Part shown: one piece after another, positions 1 through 5,571 of the stretch
Numbering within the stretch: position 1 is the first letter of the stretch
How the letters are laid out: each line of letters starts with the position of its first letter
NCBI GenBank assembly: GCA_002389175.1
Contig: DGNZ01000042.1
Location: 1-6,260, forward strand
DNA from: Rhodospirillaceae bacterium UBA4479
Lineage (GTDB): Bacteria; Pseudomonadota; Alphaproteobacteria; Rhodospirillales; Casp-alpha2
DNA length: 6,260 nucleotides
Reading direction: 5' to 3'
The notes under the pieces: model-generated
Told to the model about the DNA's origin: nothing
Database searches by the model: none
The model's input: the letters and a program-made list of their open reading frames with translations, nothing else
Translations under genes and position numbers: made by a program

Positions 1-548
1 GACGGTGGTCGCTTGGCCAACTCGCGCGCACGTTCTGGTGTAGATTCTGATTTTTGAGTTGTCGCTATCTCGGTTTCTGGTTCCGTTTCTTCCGTTTCTG
101 GGGCTGCAGGCTCAACTAAGTCAGATGCACGATCAGATTCGCTCGGCATTTCTGGCGAGGCTGTGGGCTTTTCACCCAAATCCAACACCATATCGGGCTC
201 AGGTAAGTCGATGCGTTTGAGCTCGCCATTTTCTTGAATCACAATATTCCGGGGCAGCGATTCTTCATATTGAAGATGATCGTGTGACTTTGGAGTCGGT
301 TTAGGCGTTTGAGAAGGAGATGAAGGTGCAATAATCGGTTGGGCGTTTTCAACCAGCGGCGGAGATGTTGGCTTGACGTATTTTCCCAAAAAATACCCAC
401 CCAAAACCCCAGCAATCGCCATCAATACCAACGCAGCCATACGGAAAGGGTTTAGGCCGAAACTTTGTCCCATCTTGCGTTCTGGACGCGGCCAGCCCGT
501 TGCTTTGGCTTGTCTTACATTGTCTTTGTTTGAAGAACGACCGCTCAC
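1..548 (-). CDS. Putative single-pass membrane protein, N-terminal part (3' end outside window)
   Basis: Reading leftwards from a GTG at 548, the frame stays open for 182 codons to the window edge. An AGGGA ribosome binding site lies about 7 nt before the GTG. An in-frame stop at 606-608, with no other usable start after it, supports this choice; Met26 is the next option but has no clear SD. Residues 1-36 are polar and basic. Residues about 37-55 form one hydrophobic helix (ALVLMAIAGVLGGYFLG), followed by a Pro/Ser-rich stretch (about 60-85) and a Glu/Pro/Thr-rich low-complexity region. This suggests an inner-membrane anchor with a long periplasmic linker. The domain that would identify the protein is missing. 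The layout, and a YEESLP stretch near residue 94, would fit a divergent polysaccharide deacetylase (YibQ-like) or a SPOR-domain protein, but neither is shown. The existence of the gene is fairly secure; its function is unknown. Confidence 0.75.
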   Translation of the reverse strand, partial: MSGRSSNKDNVRQAKATGWPRPERKMGQSFGLNPFRMAALVLMAIAGVLGGYFLGKYVKPTSPPLVENAQPIIAPSSPSQTPKPTPKSHDHLQYEESLPRNIVIQENGELKRIDLPEPDMVLDLGEKPTASPEMPSESDRASDLVEPAAPETEETEPETEIATTQKSESTPERARELAKRPP

Positions 549-696
549 GCTGATATCCCTATCGGAGACACTCGATAAGTTGGGTAGCGCACGGCAAAGA
601 GGTGGTCAATCGCTAGTGCAGCGTAGAACAGACTCCCAAAATGCACCAGAATAGTGTATACGGGTTTGGTGGTTGTCAGTTTGTATTCAGGTGCGG

Positions 697-718
697 TTGT
701 TACTACAAACTGTAACAA
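697..718. promoter_or_regulatory. Perfect inverted repeat, candidate operator before the response regulator
   Basis: TTGTTAC at 697-703 and GTAACAA at 712-718 are perfect 7-bp reverse complements separated by 8 nt. The centre is about 26 bp before the GTG at 734. A weak promoter can be drawn across it: TTGTAT at 681-686, a 17-bp spacer, then TACAAA at 704-709 inside the repeat. It could be a binding site for a dimeric regulator or a 5'-UTR hairpin. The repeat is seen directly; its role is inferred. Confidence 0.4.
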
Positions 719-733
719 ACATTGGGGGTCCCC

Positions 734-1219
734 GTGAAATCGTTCGACGTGTCGCAGCTAAACATTCTCGTGCTTGAAAAACATCTACTGGTCCGCCGTC
801 TTTTGACGGACGTTTTCAGCGAGTTTGGAGTTGCTACGGTCTTTTCCACGGCTGAACCTGCCGAAGCCTATCAGTATTATTACGAAAATGAGCCTGACAT
901 CGTGCTTTGCGATTGGACTCCTGATCTTAATGGGATCGAATTCATTCGCCGCATTCGTCTGCATGATGAAAGCGTCAATCCATATGTGCCAATCGTCGTG
1001 GTGACAGCAAACACCGAGTTGCGTCATGTATGCATCGCACGTGATAACGGCATGACTGAATTTTTGGCCAAGCCTGTATCTGCCAAGACCATCTACAGTC
1101 GTCTTTGCAGTGTCATTGAAAATCCACGCCCGTTCATCCGGGTCAACGATTTCTTTGGTCCCGACCGTCGTCGTCGGAACTTCTCATTCGGTGGTGAGGA
1201 TCGTCGCCGGGCGATGTAA
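734..1219 (+). CDS. Single-domain response regulator (CheY-like receiver) with a basic tail
   Basis: The protein has 161 residues and is a phosphoacceptor receiver domain with no DNA-binding or enzymatic output domain. Visible motifs are the beta-1 strand ILVLEKH (Glu15 in the acidic pocket), the phosphoacceptor Asp60 in VLCDW, the switch Thr91 in VVVTAN, and the conserved Lys113 in FLAKPVS. The second acidic-pocket position, normally Asp, is Lys16, so Mg2+ binding may be altered. After the receiver (about residues 8-129) comes a tail with FFGPDRRRR and a second GEDRRR, a C-terminal signature I recall from stand-alone regulators of Rhodospirillales-type bacteria. GTG at 734 is chosen because GGGGG at 724-728 lies 5 nt upstream; an in-frame TTG at 722 has no SD. 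No kinase is adjacent. It probably acts as a cytoplasmic phosphorelay or motility signalling protein, but partner and output are unknown. Confidence 0.9.
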   Translation: MKSFDVSQLNILVLEKHLLVRRLLTDVFSEFGVATVFSTAEPAEAYQYYYENEPDIVLCDWTPDLNGIEFIRRIRLHDESVNPYVPIVVVTANTELRHVCIARDNGMTEFLAKPVSAKTIYSRLCSVIENPRPFIRVNDFFGPDRRRRNFSFGGEDRRRAM

Positions 1220-1223
1220 CATT

Positions 1224-1243
1224 CAGGCCCACGCTTGGGCCTG
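1224..1243 (+). terminator. Terminator-like hairpin after the response regulator
   Basis: CAGGCCCA at 1224-1231 and TGGGCCTG at 1236-1243 form a perfect GC-rich 8-bp stem with a CGCT loop, 5 nt after the stop codon. The following CTTGCATATTCTCTC is only moderately T-rich, so this is an imperfect intrinsic terminator. It would separate the response regulator from the trp cluster. Confidence 0.6.
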
Positions 1244-1270
1244 CTTGCATATTCTCTCATCTTAGTCCGC

Positions 1271-1299
1271 TTGACCACGCCATGACGTGGCGTCATTGT
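1271..1299 (+). promoter_or_regulatory. Candidate trpG promoter with a dyad filling the spacer
   Basis: TTGACC at 1271-1276 matches the -35 consensus at 5 of 6 positions. The next 17 bp (1277-1293) are an inverted repeat, ACGCCA-TGACG-TGGCGT, and CATTGT at 1294-1299 is a poor -10 (3 of 6). The same stretch can also pair as TGACG/CGTCA or CCACG/CGTGG, so alternative hairpins exist if it is transcribed. A repressor site inside a promoter spacer would be a classical arrangement, but the weak -10 keeps this tentative. Confidence 0.3.
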
Positions 1300-1337
1300 G
1301 CCGCCTGATTGGGACTTATATTGTCATTTTGGACAAT
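1296..1337 (+). promoter_or_regulatory. Second candidate trpG promoter with overlapping inverted repeat
   Basis: TATATT at 1317-1322 matches the -10 consensus at 5 of 6 positions, with a poor TTGTGC at 1296-1301 only 15 bp upstream. ATTGTC (1320-1325) and GACAAT (1332-1337) are perfect 6-bp inverted repeats 6 nt apart and would overlap the -10 and start-point region. The repeat could be an operator or a leader hairpin. It ends 20 nt before the trpG ATG. Confidence 0.3.
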
Positions 1338-1357
1338 GATTGCTGGAATTCAAAAAC

Positions 1358-1945
1358 ATGTTTCTGTTGATCGATAATTACGACAGTTTCACATACAATT
1401 TGCTGCATTATCTGGGCGAATTGGGGGCGGAAGTTGCTGTCCACCGCAATGATGAAATTACCGTGGCCGATGCGATTGGATCGGGTGCCGATGGCATCGT
1501 GATCTCGCCTGGGCCATGTGATCCGGACAAAGCTGGTATTTGCCTGGATTTGGTCAAGGCCGCAGCGGAAACAGGCACACCTGTATTTGGTGTTTGCCTT
1601 GGATTTCAGGCGATCGGTCAGGCATTCGGTGGCGAGATTGAGCGCGCACCAAGCCCTATGCACGGCAAGATTTCAGAAATTACCCACGATGGCACTGGCG
1701 TGTTCGCTGGAATCCCCTCTCCTATTCAGGCGACTCGATACCATTCATTGTCGATCAGACCTGAAACCATGCCGAATAGCCTGATTCCCATTGCCCATAG
1801 TGGTGACGGTGTCGTGCAGGGGATCCGACATGCTGCGCTGCCGATTCACGGCGTGCAATTCCACCCGGAAAGTATCGCATCCCAGCATGGGCATGATATT
1901 CTGCGCAACTTTATCGATATGACCCGTGGCAGGGAGGCTGCGTAA
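1358..1945 (+). CDS. trpG: Anthranilate synthase component II, glutamine amidotransferase subunit
   Basis: This 195-residue class I glutamine amidotransferase releases ammonia from glutamine and passes it to TrpE, which converts chorismate to anthranilate, the first step of tryptophan synthesis. The protein begins with the family signature FLLIDNYDSFTYNL. The oxyanion-loop motif SPGPCDP is at 50-56, the nucleophile Cys80 is in GVCLGFQ, and His169 and Glu171 in HGVQFHPES complete the catalytic triad. Length is normal. ATG at 1358 fits the family N-terminus; upstream in-frame codons from TTG 1340 would add non-conserved residues. The SD is weak (GGAA, about 9 nt away). Its stop overlaps the trpD start as TAATG, indicating translational coupling. 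No trpE lies immediately upstream. The same subunit can serve aminodeoxychorismate synthase (PabA) in some bacteria, but the trpD-trpC context favours TrpG. Confidence 0.96.
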   Translation: MFLLIDNYDSFTYNLLHYLGELGAEVAVHRNDEITVADAIGSGADGIVISPGPCDPDKAGICLDLVKAAAETGTPVFGVCLGFQAIGQAFGGEIERAPSPMHGKISEITHDGTGVFAGIPSPIQATRYHSLSIRPETMPNSLIPIAHSGDGVVQGIRHAALPIHGVQFHPESIASQHGHDILRNFIDMTRGREAA

Positions 1946-2961
1946 TGAGCGATGAAATGAAGCCGATCCTGAATAAAGTTGCTGATGGCACGGCACTATC
2001 TGCTGACGAAGCCGAAGCCGCGTTTGGCATCATCATGTCGGGCGATGCGACGCCTGCGCAAATTGCGGGTTTCTTGATGGCGCTTCGGGTGCGCGGTGAA
2101 ACGGTTGATGAAATCACAGGTGCTGTTCGTACCATGCGGGCGAAGATGACCCGGATTACGGCCCCTGCGGGCGCGATGGACGTGGTCGGCACCGGTGGCG
2201 ATAGCTCTGGGACGTATAATATTTCAACGGGGGCCGCGTTTGTGGTTGCCGGCGCGGGCGTACCCGTTGCCAAGCATGGCAACCGTGCCCTGTCGTCAAA
2301 ATCCGGTGCAGCCGACGTGCTGTCATCATTAGGCGTCAATCTGGAAGCTGATTTCCCCGTCATTGAAAAAGCGATGGCCGAAGCTGGTATCGGCTTTTTG
2401 ATGGCGCCAAGGCACCACAGTGCGATGCGCTTTGTTGGTCCGGTGCGGGTTGAAATGGGAGTACGCACGATCTTTAACATCTTGGGCCCCATGTCGAACC
2501 CCGCTGATGTGAAACGCCAGTTCACGGGTGTATTTTCCAGGGATTGGGTGCTGCCGATGGCGGAAACCCTTAAGAACCTGGGCTGTGAAGCCGCCTGGGT
2601 GGTGCATGGCTCTGACGGTTTGGATGAATTGACGACGACGGGGCCAACGCACGTTGCAGCGCTTGAAAATGGTACCATTCGTGAGTTTGAGGTTTCACCA
2701 ACCGATGTTGGGATCGCAATTGCTGACCCGGCTGATCTAAAAGGTGGCGACCCCAAAACCAACGCTGCGGCCATTCGCACGCTATTGGGCGGCGAAACGG
2801 GCGCATACCGGGATATCGTGCTGATGAATGCAGGTGCATCGTTGGTGGTCGCAGGCAAAGCCGCTGACCTGGCGTCGGGCGTGGAAATGGCTGCTGTATC
2901 CATTGACAGTGGTGATGCGCTGGCCACGTTGGATAAGCTCGTCGCGATTACGAACGGTTAG
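1945..2961 (+). CDS. trpD: Anthranilate phosphoribosyltransferase
   Basis: This enzyme of 338 residues transfers the phosphoribosyl group of PRPP to anthranilate, the second committed step to tryptophan. It has a small N-terminal helical domain (about 1-70) and then the nucleoside phosphorylase-like fold. The PRPP/Mg-binding signature GTGGDSSGTYNIST is at 82-95, KHGNR at 110-114 and SSKSGAADVL at 117-126. The anthranilate-site region APRHHSAMRFVGPVR and the FNILGPMSNP motif follow. Length is typical for the family. The start ATG at 1945 shares one base with the trpG stop and has an excellent SD, AGGGAGG at 1931-1937, 7 nt away. Nothing in it looks degraded. A long open frame on the opposite strand is a shadow of its codon pattern. 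Confidence 0.97.
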   Translation: MSDEMKPILNKVADGTALSADEAEAAFGIIMSGDATPAQIAGFLMALRVRGETVDEITGAVRTMRAKMTRITAPAGAMDVVGTGGDSSGTYNISTGAAFVVAGAGVPVAKHGNRALSSKSGAADVLSSLGVNLEADFPVIEKAMAEAGIGFLMAPRHHSAMRFVGPVRVEMGVRTIFNILGPMSNPADVKRQFTGVFSRDWVLPMAETLKNLGCEAAWVVHGSDGLDELTTTGPTHVAALENGTIREFEVSPTDVGIAIADPADLKGGDPKTNAAAIRTLLGGETGAYRDIVLMNAGASLVVAGKAADLASGVEMAAVSIDSGDALATLDKLVAITNG

Positions 2962-2965
2962 AGGC

Positions 2966-3781
2966 ATGAGCGACGTTCTCACCAAGATTTGCGCCGACAA
3001 AGAAGTGCATATTGCGGCTAAAAAGGCAGAAACATCCTTATCTGAGCAGGAAAACCGGGCGTCAGTGCAATCGCCGACGCGCGGGTTTGCCAATGCCCTG
3101 CGGGCCAAAGTTGACGCTGGTGGCTATGGGCTGATTGCTGAGTTGAAGAAAGCATCGCCGTCCAAAGGCCTGATCCGTGATGATTTCGACCCGCCCAGTC
3201 TGGCACAGGCTTACGAGGCTGGCGGTGCCGCATGTTTGAGCGTACTGACCGATATTCCGTATTTCCAAGGGGATGATGCGTTCTTGGTTGCCGCGCGGGC
3301 CAGTGTCGCCCTGCCCGTGCTTCGCAAAGATTTCATGCTCGATACTTATCAAGTTACCGAATCACGGGCTTTGGGTGCAGATTGTATTCTGTTGATCATG
3401 GCTGCGCTCTCGGATGCCCAAGCGGCAGAGTTGGAAGACGCAGCGGTGGCCTATGGGATGGACGTCTTGGTAGAAATTCACAACCGTGAGGAATTGGACC
3501 GGGCGCTCAAATTAAAATCACCCCTTCTTGGCATAAACAACCGTAATCTCAAGACCTTAGAGGTCAATATTTCCACAACAGAAGAGCTTTCAGAACACGT
3601 TCCAAACGACAAGATCATGATCTGCGAAAGCGGTTTGTTTTCGCGTGCCGAACTGGACCGGATGGCAAAAGTTGGCGCGCATTGTTTCTTGATCGGTGAA
3701 AGCCTAATGCGCCAAGACGACGTGGCGGCAGCCACACGTGCGCTGTTATCTGCCGACGTCGCACAGCAAGGGGCCGCATAA
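2966..3781 (+). CDS. trpC: Indole-3-glycerol phosphate synthase
   Basis: This 271-residue TIM-barrel enzyme decarboxylates and closes the ring of carboxyphenylamino-deoxyribulose phosphate to give indole-3-glycerol phosphate. The catalytic set is intact: Glu59, Lys61 and Ser64 in AELKKASPSKG, Lys121 in LRKDFM, Glu170 in VLVEIHN, Asn191 in GINNRNL, and the Glu-Ser pair of ICESG. The phosphate-binding end, FLIGESLM, is also present. It is monofunctional: no PRAI (TrpF) domain is fused, unlike the E. coli protein. ATG at 2966 is the only reasonable start. The frame is open further upstream to 2828, but that extension lies inside trpD and is not family-like. The GAGG at 2961-2964 is only 1 nt from the ATG, so translation probably depends on coupling to trpD, whose stop is 4 nt upstream. 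Confidence 0.97.
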   Translation: MSDVLTKICADKEVHIAAKKAETSLSEQENRASVQSPTRGFANALRAKVDAGGYGLIAELKKASPSKGLIRDDFDPPSLAQAYEAGGAACLSVLTDIPYFQGDDAFLVAARASVALPVLRKDFMLDTYQVTESRALGADCILLIMAALSDAQAAELEDAAVAYGMDVLVEIHNREELDRALKLKSPLLGINNRNLKTLEVNISTTEELSEHVPNDKIMICESGLFSRAELDRMAKVGAHCFLIGESLMRQDDVAAATRALLSADVAQQGAA

Positions 3782-4257
3782 TGGCTGAATTCACCCATAT
3801 TGATGCCGATGGCAACGCCGTGATGGTCGATGTTTCCGATAAAGCGGATACGGAGCGTATGGCGACGGCCAAGGGCCGCGTGTTGATGGCGCCTGAAACC
3901 TTGAAAATGATCATGGATGGCGGTGTCAAAAAAGGTGACGTGCTGTCGGTCGCACAGTTGGCCGGAATCATGGGCGCGAAGCGCACACCTGACCTGATTC
4001 CGCTGTGTCATCCCCTCGCCCTAACGTCCGTAAAAGTCAATCTGACAGCCAATCCGGACGATAATGCGATTGATATCGATGCGACGTGTAAGCTTAAGGG
4101 CCAAACCGGTGTGGAGATGGAAGCATTGACCGCTGTGTCGGTTGCAGCCCTGACTGTTTACGACATGTGCAAGGCGGCGGACCGTGGGATGCAAATCACT
4201 GACATCCGGCTAACGCACAAATCGGGTGGAAAATCCGGCACGTTTGAGGCTGCATAG
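3781..4257 (+). CDS. moaC: Cyclic pyranopterin monophosphate synthase (molybdenum cofactor synthesis)
   Basis: MoaC converts the 3',8-cyclo-GTP product made by MoaA into cyclic pyranopterin monophosphate, the first stable intermediate of molybdenum cofactor synthesis. The 158 residues align with E. coli MoaC without offset in the core: Lys51 in KKGD, His77 in LIPLCHPL, and Asp128 and Lys131 in YDMCKA, the residues described as active-site in that family. GVEMEALTAVSVAALT and the C-terminal KSGGKSG are also diagnostic. ATG at 3781 overlaps the trpC stop as TAATG, and AAGGGG at 3768-3773 gives a good SD at 7 nt. moeA follows with no gap. moaA is not in the window. The protein appears full-length and functional. 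Confidence 0.97.
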   Translation: MAEFTHIDADGNAVMVDVSDKADTERMATAKGRVLMAPETLKMIMDGGVKKGDVLSVAQLAGIMGAKRTPDLIPLCHPLALTSVKVNLTANPDDNAIDIDATCKLKGQTGVEMEALTAVSVAALTVYDMCKAADRGMQITDIRLTHKSGGKSGTFEAA

Positions 4258-5469
4258 ATGCTCAGCATCGAAGAAGCCCTTGAGAAAATTAGAAACGCCA
4301 TAGAGCCGGTCGCAACCGAAGAAATCTTTGTGACCGATGCGTTGGGCCGTGTTTTAGCCGCTGATGTGATCGCCGAGGTCAGTCATCCGCCACAAGCGGT
4401 ATCTGCGATGGATGGTTATGCCGTGCGGGCGGCAGATGTACCCAAAGCCCCTACCACCCTTAAAATGATCGGTGAAGCTGCCGCAGGGCATGTTTTCAAA
4501 GGTAATGTGGGTGAAGGTCAGTGCACACGGATATTCACGGGTGGTGGTCTGCCAGATGGCGCAGATACGATCATCATCCAAGAAGACACCGAAACCGACG
4601 GTGATCAAATCACCATGCTTGAAGCCCCTAAACCGGGGCAATGGGTACGACCTGAAGGCTTGGACTTCGCACGCGGTAAAACGCTATTACCTGCGGGGCA
4701 ATTGTTAAGCGCACGGGATCTCGGATTGGCCGCTGCGGCTGGCGCAACATGGCTTGTCGTCCGTCAAAAACCACGCGTCGCCGTTTTAGCAACGGGTGAC
4801 GAGGTTATCATGCCCGGTGCGCCGCGCCGTTCTGATCAAATTGTCAGTTCCAATTCGGTGGCTCTTTTGGCTTATGCAGAGGTTTTTGGTGCTGACGCTG
4901 TTTCTTTGGGTGTGGCCGCGGATAAACCCGATGCACTTCGCGATAAGCTGAATGATGCCAAGGGGTTTGATCTTTTGGTTACGTCCGGTGGTGCCAGCGT
5001 CGGGGACCATGATTTGGTGCAATCCGTATCGGGCGATCAAGGCATGGAACTGGGATTCTATAAAATCGCCATGCGCCCTGGTAAACCGCTAATCTTTGGA
5101 CGGCTGGGTCATACATTTTTACTCGGATTGCCAGGGAATCCTGTTTCTACGGGGGTTACGGCCGCGATCTTTATGCGGGCCGCGATTGAACAACTGTTGG
5201 GTTTGATGCCTGCGCCGCTATATCACGCGGCGAAATTGGGTCGCGATCTGCCCCAAAATGGCAAGCGTTTGGATTTCATGCGGGCAGAACTCACGCCCAG
5301 CAGCGAAGGCTTGCCGACGGCGACGCCTTTTGAGCGCCAAGATAGCTCTATGATGGGAAGGTTTGCCGACGCTGATTGTTTGGTGATGCGTGAAATCAAT
5401 GCCCCGCCCGCGTCCGCCGGTGATACGGTGAAGATTGTGCCCCTTCGCGTATCCACATTGCTGTTCTAG
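4258..5469 (+). CDS. moeA: Molybdopterin molybdenumtransferase
   Basis: MoeA inserts molybdate into adenylylated molybdopterin, the last step of basic molybdenum cofactor synthesis. The 403 residues match the family length. Motifs in order are SAMDGYAVR (Asp52, equivalent to E. coli Asp59), TGGGLPDGADTIII at 94-107, VRPEGLDF, LATGDEV (Glu182) opening the MogA-like domain, TSGGASVGDHD at 242-252, MRPGKPLIFG at 272-281 and GLPGNPVS at 290-297. The C-terminal beta domain runs from about 330 to the end. ATG at 4258 directly follows the moaC TAG, and GAGG at 4246-4249 is a suitable SD 8 nt away. A dinucleotide-specific MoeA-like paralogue cannot be excluded, but the adjacent moaC supports the general cofactor role. 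No convincing terminator follows, so transcripts may read into lexA. Confidence 0.96.
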   Translation: MLSIEEALEKIRNAIEPVATEEIFVTDALGRVLAADVIAEVSHPPQAVSAMDGYAVRAADVPKAPTTLKMIGEAAAGHVFKGNVGEGQCTRIFTGGGLPDGADTIIIQEDTETDGDQITMLEAPKPGQWVRPEGLDFARGKTLLPAGQLLSARDLGLAAAAGATWLVVRQKPRVAVLATGDEVIMPGAPRRSDQIVSSNSVALLAYAEVFGADAVSLGVAADKPDALRDKLNDAKGFDLLVTSGGASVGDHDLVQSVSGDQGMELGFYKIAMRPGKPLIFGRLGHTFLLGLPGNPVSTGVTAAIFMRAAIEQLLGLMPAPLYHAAKLGRDLPQNGKRLDFMRAELTPSSEGLPTATPFERQDSSMMGRFADADCLVMREINAPPASAGDTVKIVPLRVSTLLF

Positions 5470-5473
5470 CAAT

Positions 5474-5535
5474 TTGACACCTACCAGAACTCGCGAATTG
5501 ACAGCCTTCCACCCAGTTGACACAAAATCAGAACT
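5474..5535. repeat. Imperfect direct repeats containing TTGACAC and AGAACT upstream of lexA
   Basis: TTGACAC at 5474-5480 is followed after 5 nt by AGAACT (5486-5491). TTGACAC at 5517-5523 is followed after 6 nt by AGAACT (5530-5535), so the unit recurs 43 bp later. A third TTGACA lies between them at 5498-5503. Each TTGACA is a perfect -35 hexamer, so they may be alternative promoter elements or an imperfect duplication of the promoter and LexA half-site. Confidence 0.55.
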
Positions 5536-5545
5536 AAAGTAGAAC
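5517..5545 (+). promoter_or_regulatory. Probable lexA promoter (-35 TTGACA, -10 TAGAAC)
   Basis: A perfect -35 TTGACA at 5517-5522 is separated by exactly 17 bp from TAGAAC at 5540-5545, which matches the -10 consensus at 4 of 6 positions. Transcription would begin near 5552, giving a leader of about 90 nt. The SOS box covers the -10 and the distal part of the spacer, so bound LexA would block RNA polymerase. Confidence 0.6.
5531..5545. promoter_or_regulatory. SOS box (LexA operator), GAAC-N7-GAAC
   Basis: GAAC at 5531-5534 and GAAC at 5542-5545 are separated by exactly 7 nt. On the minus strand this reads GTTC-N7-GTTC, the direct-repeat LexA operator known from Alphaproteobacteria. It lies 97 bp before the lexA start codon and overlaps the candidate promoter, as expected for LexA autoregulation. 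The match and position are seen in the sequence; binding is inferred from the family. Confidence 0.85.
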
Positions 5546-5556
5546 ATTTAAATATT

Positions 5557-5571
5557 GTTTATTGTTTGTTC
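5557..5571. promoter_or_regulatory. Possible degenerate second LexA site, GTTT-N7-GTTC
   Basis: GTTT at 5557-5560 and GTTC at 5568-5571 have the correct 7-nt spacing, with one mismatch to the alphaproteobacterial SOS consensus and in the opposite orientation to the perfect box. It would lie just downstream of the predicted start point. The region is AT-rich, so chance is a real alternative. Confidence 0.3.

Noticed and set aside
373..654. Plus-strand open frame of 93 codons
   Set aside because: It is antisense to the membrane-protein gene, has no SD and no recognisable domain, and runs through the divergent intergenic region.
655..678. Minus-strand promoter for the membrane-protein gene (CTGACA with TATACA)
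   Set aside because: The spacing is only 13 bp and the alternatives match poorly. No convincing promoter for this gene was found.
722..733. TTG at 722 as the start of the response regulator
   Set aside because: No SD precedes it. The GGGGG run that would be the SD for GTG 734 would fall inside the coding sequence.
1340..1357. TTG at 1340 as the start of trpG
   Set aside because: It would add six residues before the conserved FLLIDNYDSFTYN start. The ATG at 1358 fits the family.
1911..2927. Long minus-strand open frame of about 338 codons opposite trpD
   Set aside because: It is the codon-position shadow of trpD. Its product is a Ser/Ala/Thr/Pro-rich sequence without recognisable motifs, while trpD has all family motifs on the other strand.
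2828..2965. Upstream in-frame extension of trpC
   Set aside because: It lies wholly inside trpD except for the last bases, encodes non-family residues, and the ATG at 2966 gives the normal IGPS length and N-terminus.
5463..5490. GTTCT at the end of moeA paired with AGAAC as another LexA site or terminator
   Set aside because: The spacing (18 nt between arms) does not fit the N7 rule, the stem is only 5 bp, and there is no T-tract.
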